Assembly (NCBI RefSeq): GCF_022376445.1
Contig: NW_025955399.1
Location: forward strand, 1 to 31,280
Direction of reading: 5' to 3'
Length of the DNA: 31,280 nt
Source: Fomitopsis serialis
Lineage: Eukaryota; Basidiomycota; Agaricomycetes; Polyporales; Fomitopsidaceae
Made by a program: the position numbers and the translations under genes
The notes under the pieces: generated by a model
Told to the model about the DNA's origin: nothing
What the model saw: only the letters and a program-made list of their open reading frames with translations
Databases searched by the model: none
Part shown: piece after piece, positions 31,179 to 31,280 of the stretch
Layout: each line of letters starts with the position of its first letter
How positions within the stretch are numbered: the stretch's first letter is position 1

Positions 31179-31280
31179 GTGTTGTTGTATCAGTGCCTTG
31201 TTCTATACAAAGCAAGGTCATGAGCACAAAACGCGATCTATCCCTGGAAAGCTGAAACATTGAAATCACGTACATGGAAC

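Noticed and set aside
1..31280. CRISPR arrays, bacterial operons, rRNA or tRNA genes
   Set aside because: Spliceosomal introns show a eukaryotic nuclear origin. I found no spaced direct repeats, and no box A/B pair convincing enough for a tRNA.

Overview
The window is nuclear DNA from a filamentous basidiomycete, most likely an agaricomycete. Evidence for this: very short introns (about 48-90 bp) with GTRNGT donors and CTRAC-like branch points, many micro-exons, single-exon or few-exon F-box/LRR proteins, a DUF6534-type seven-helix protein, and a fungal LINE fragment. Gene models below were built by hand from splice signals and frame continuity. Family names come from recognised motifs; no database search was run.

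Layout. Positions 1-2440 (- strand) carry an F-box gene (323-1936) and possible exons of another gene at the left edge. About 2.45-7.9 kb is GC-rich and gene-poor. A 21-exon DUF6534-like membrane-protein gene (7927-11306, +) is split by a 5'-truncated LINE (about 9367-10616). After a second poorly explained stretch (11.3-13.7 kb) comes a compact core: an UNC93-like transporter (+), a membrane-anchored histidine acid phosphatase (-), NFU1 iron-sulfur carrier (+, divergent from the phosphatase) and porphobilinogen deaminase (+). At 20575-22990 lies a second F-box gene in an inverted copy of the first 2.4 kb. Then follow an unrelated F-box gene (23503-25002, -), a decayed berberine-bridge-type FAD oxidase pseudogene (26200-27525, -), a 10-exon UBE2W-like ubiquitin-conjugating enzyme (28115-29086, +) and a kinesin-like motor gene with an inactivating deletion (29325-31178, -).

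Functional picture. NFU1 (mitochondrial Fe-S delivery) and HMBS (heme synthesis) are head-to-tail neighbours of general metabolism. The E2 enzyme and three F-box proteins belong to the ubiquitin system, but nothing shows that they act together. The flanks are accessory, with an inverted duplication, a LINE insertion and three broken genes, while the 13.7-20.3 kb core is intact and conserved. The strongest observations are the inverted F-box duplication with conserved splice signals, the LINE sitting inside an exon of an otherwise clean 21-exon gene, and the unusual density of 7-20 nt exons.
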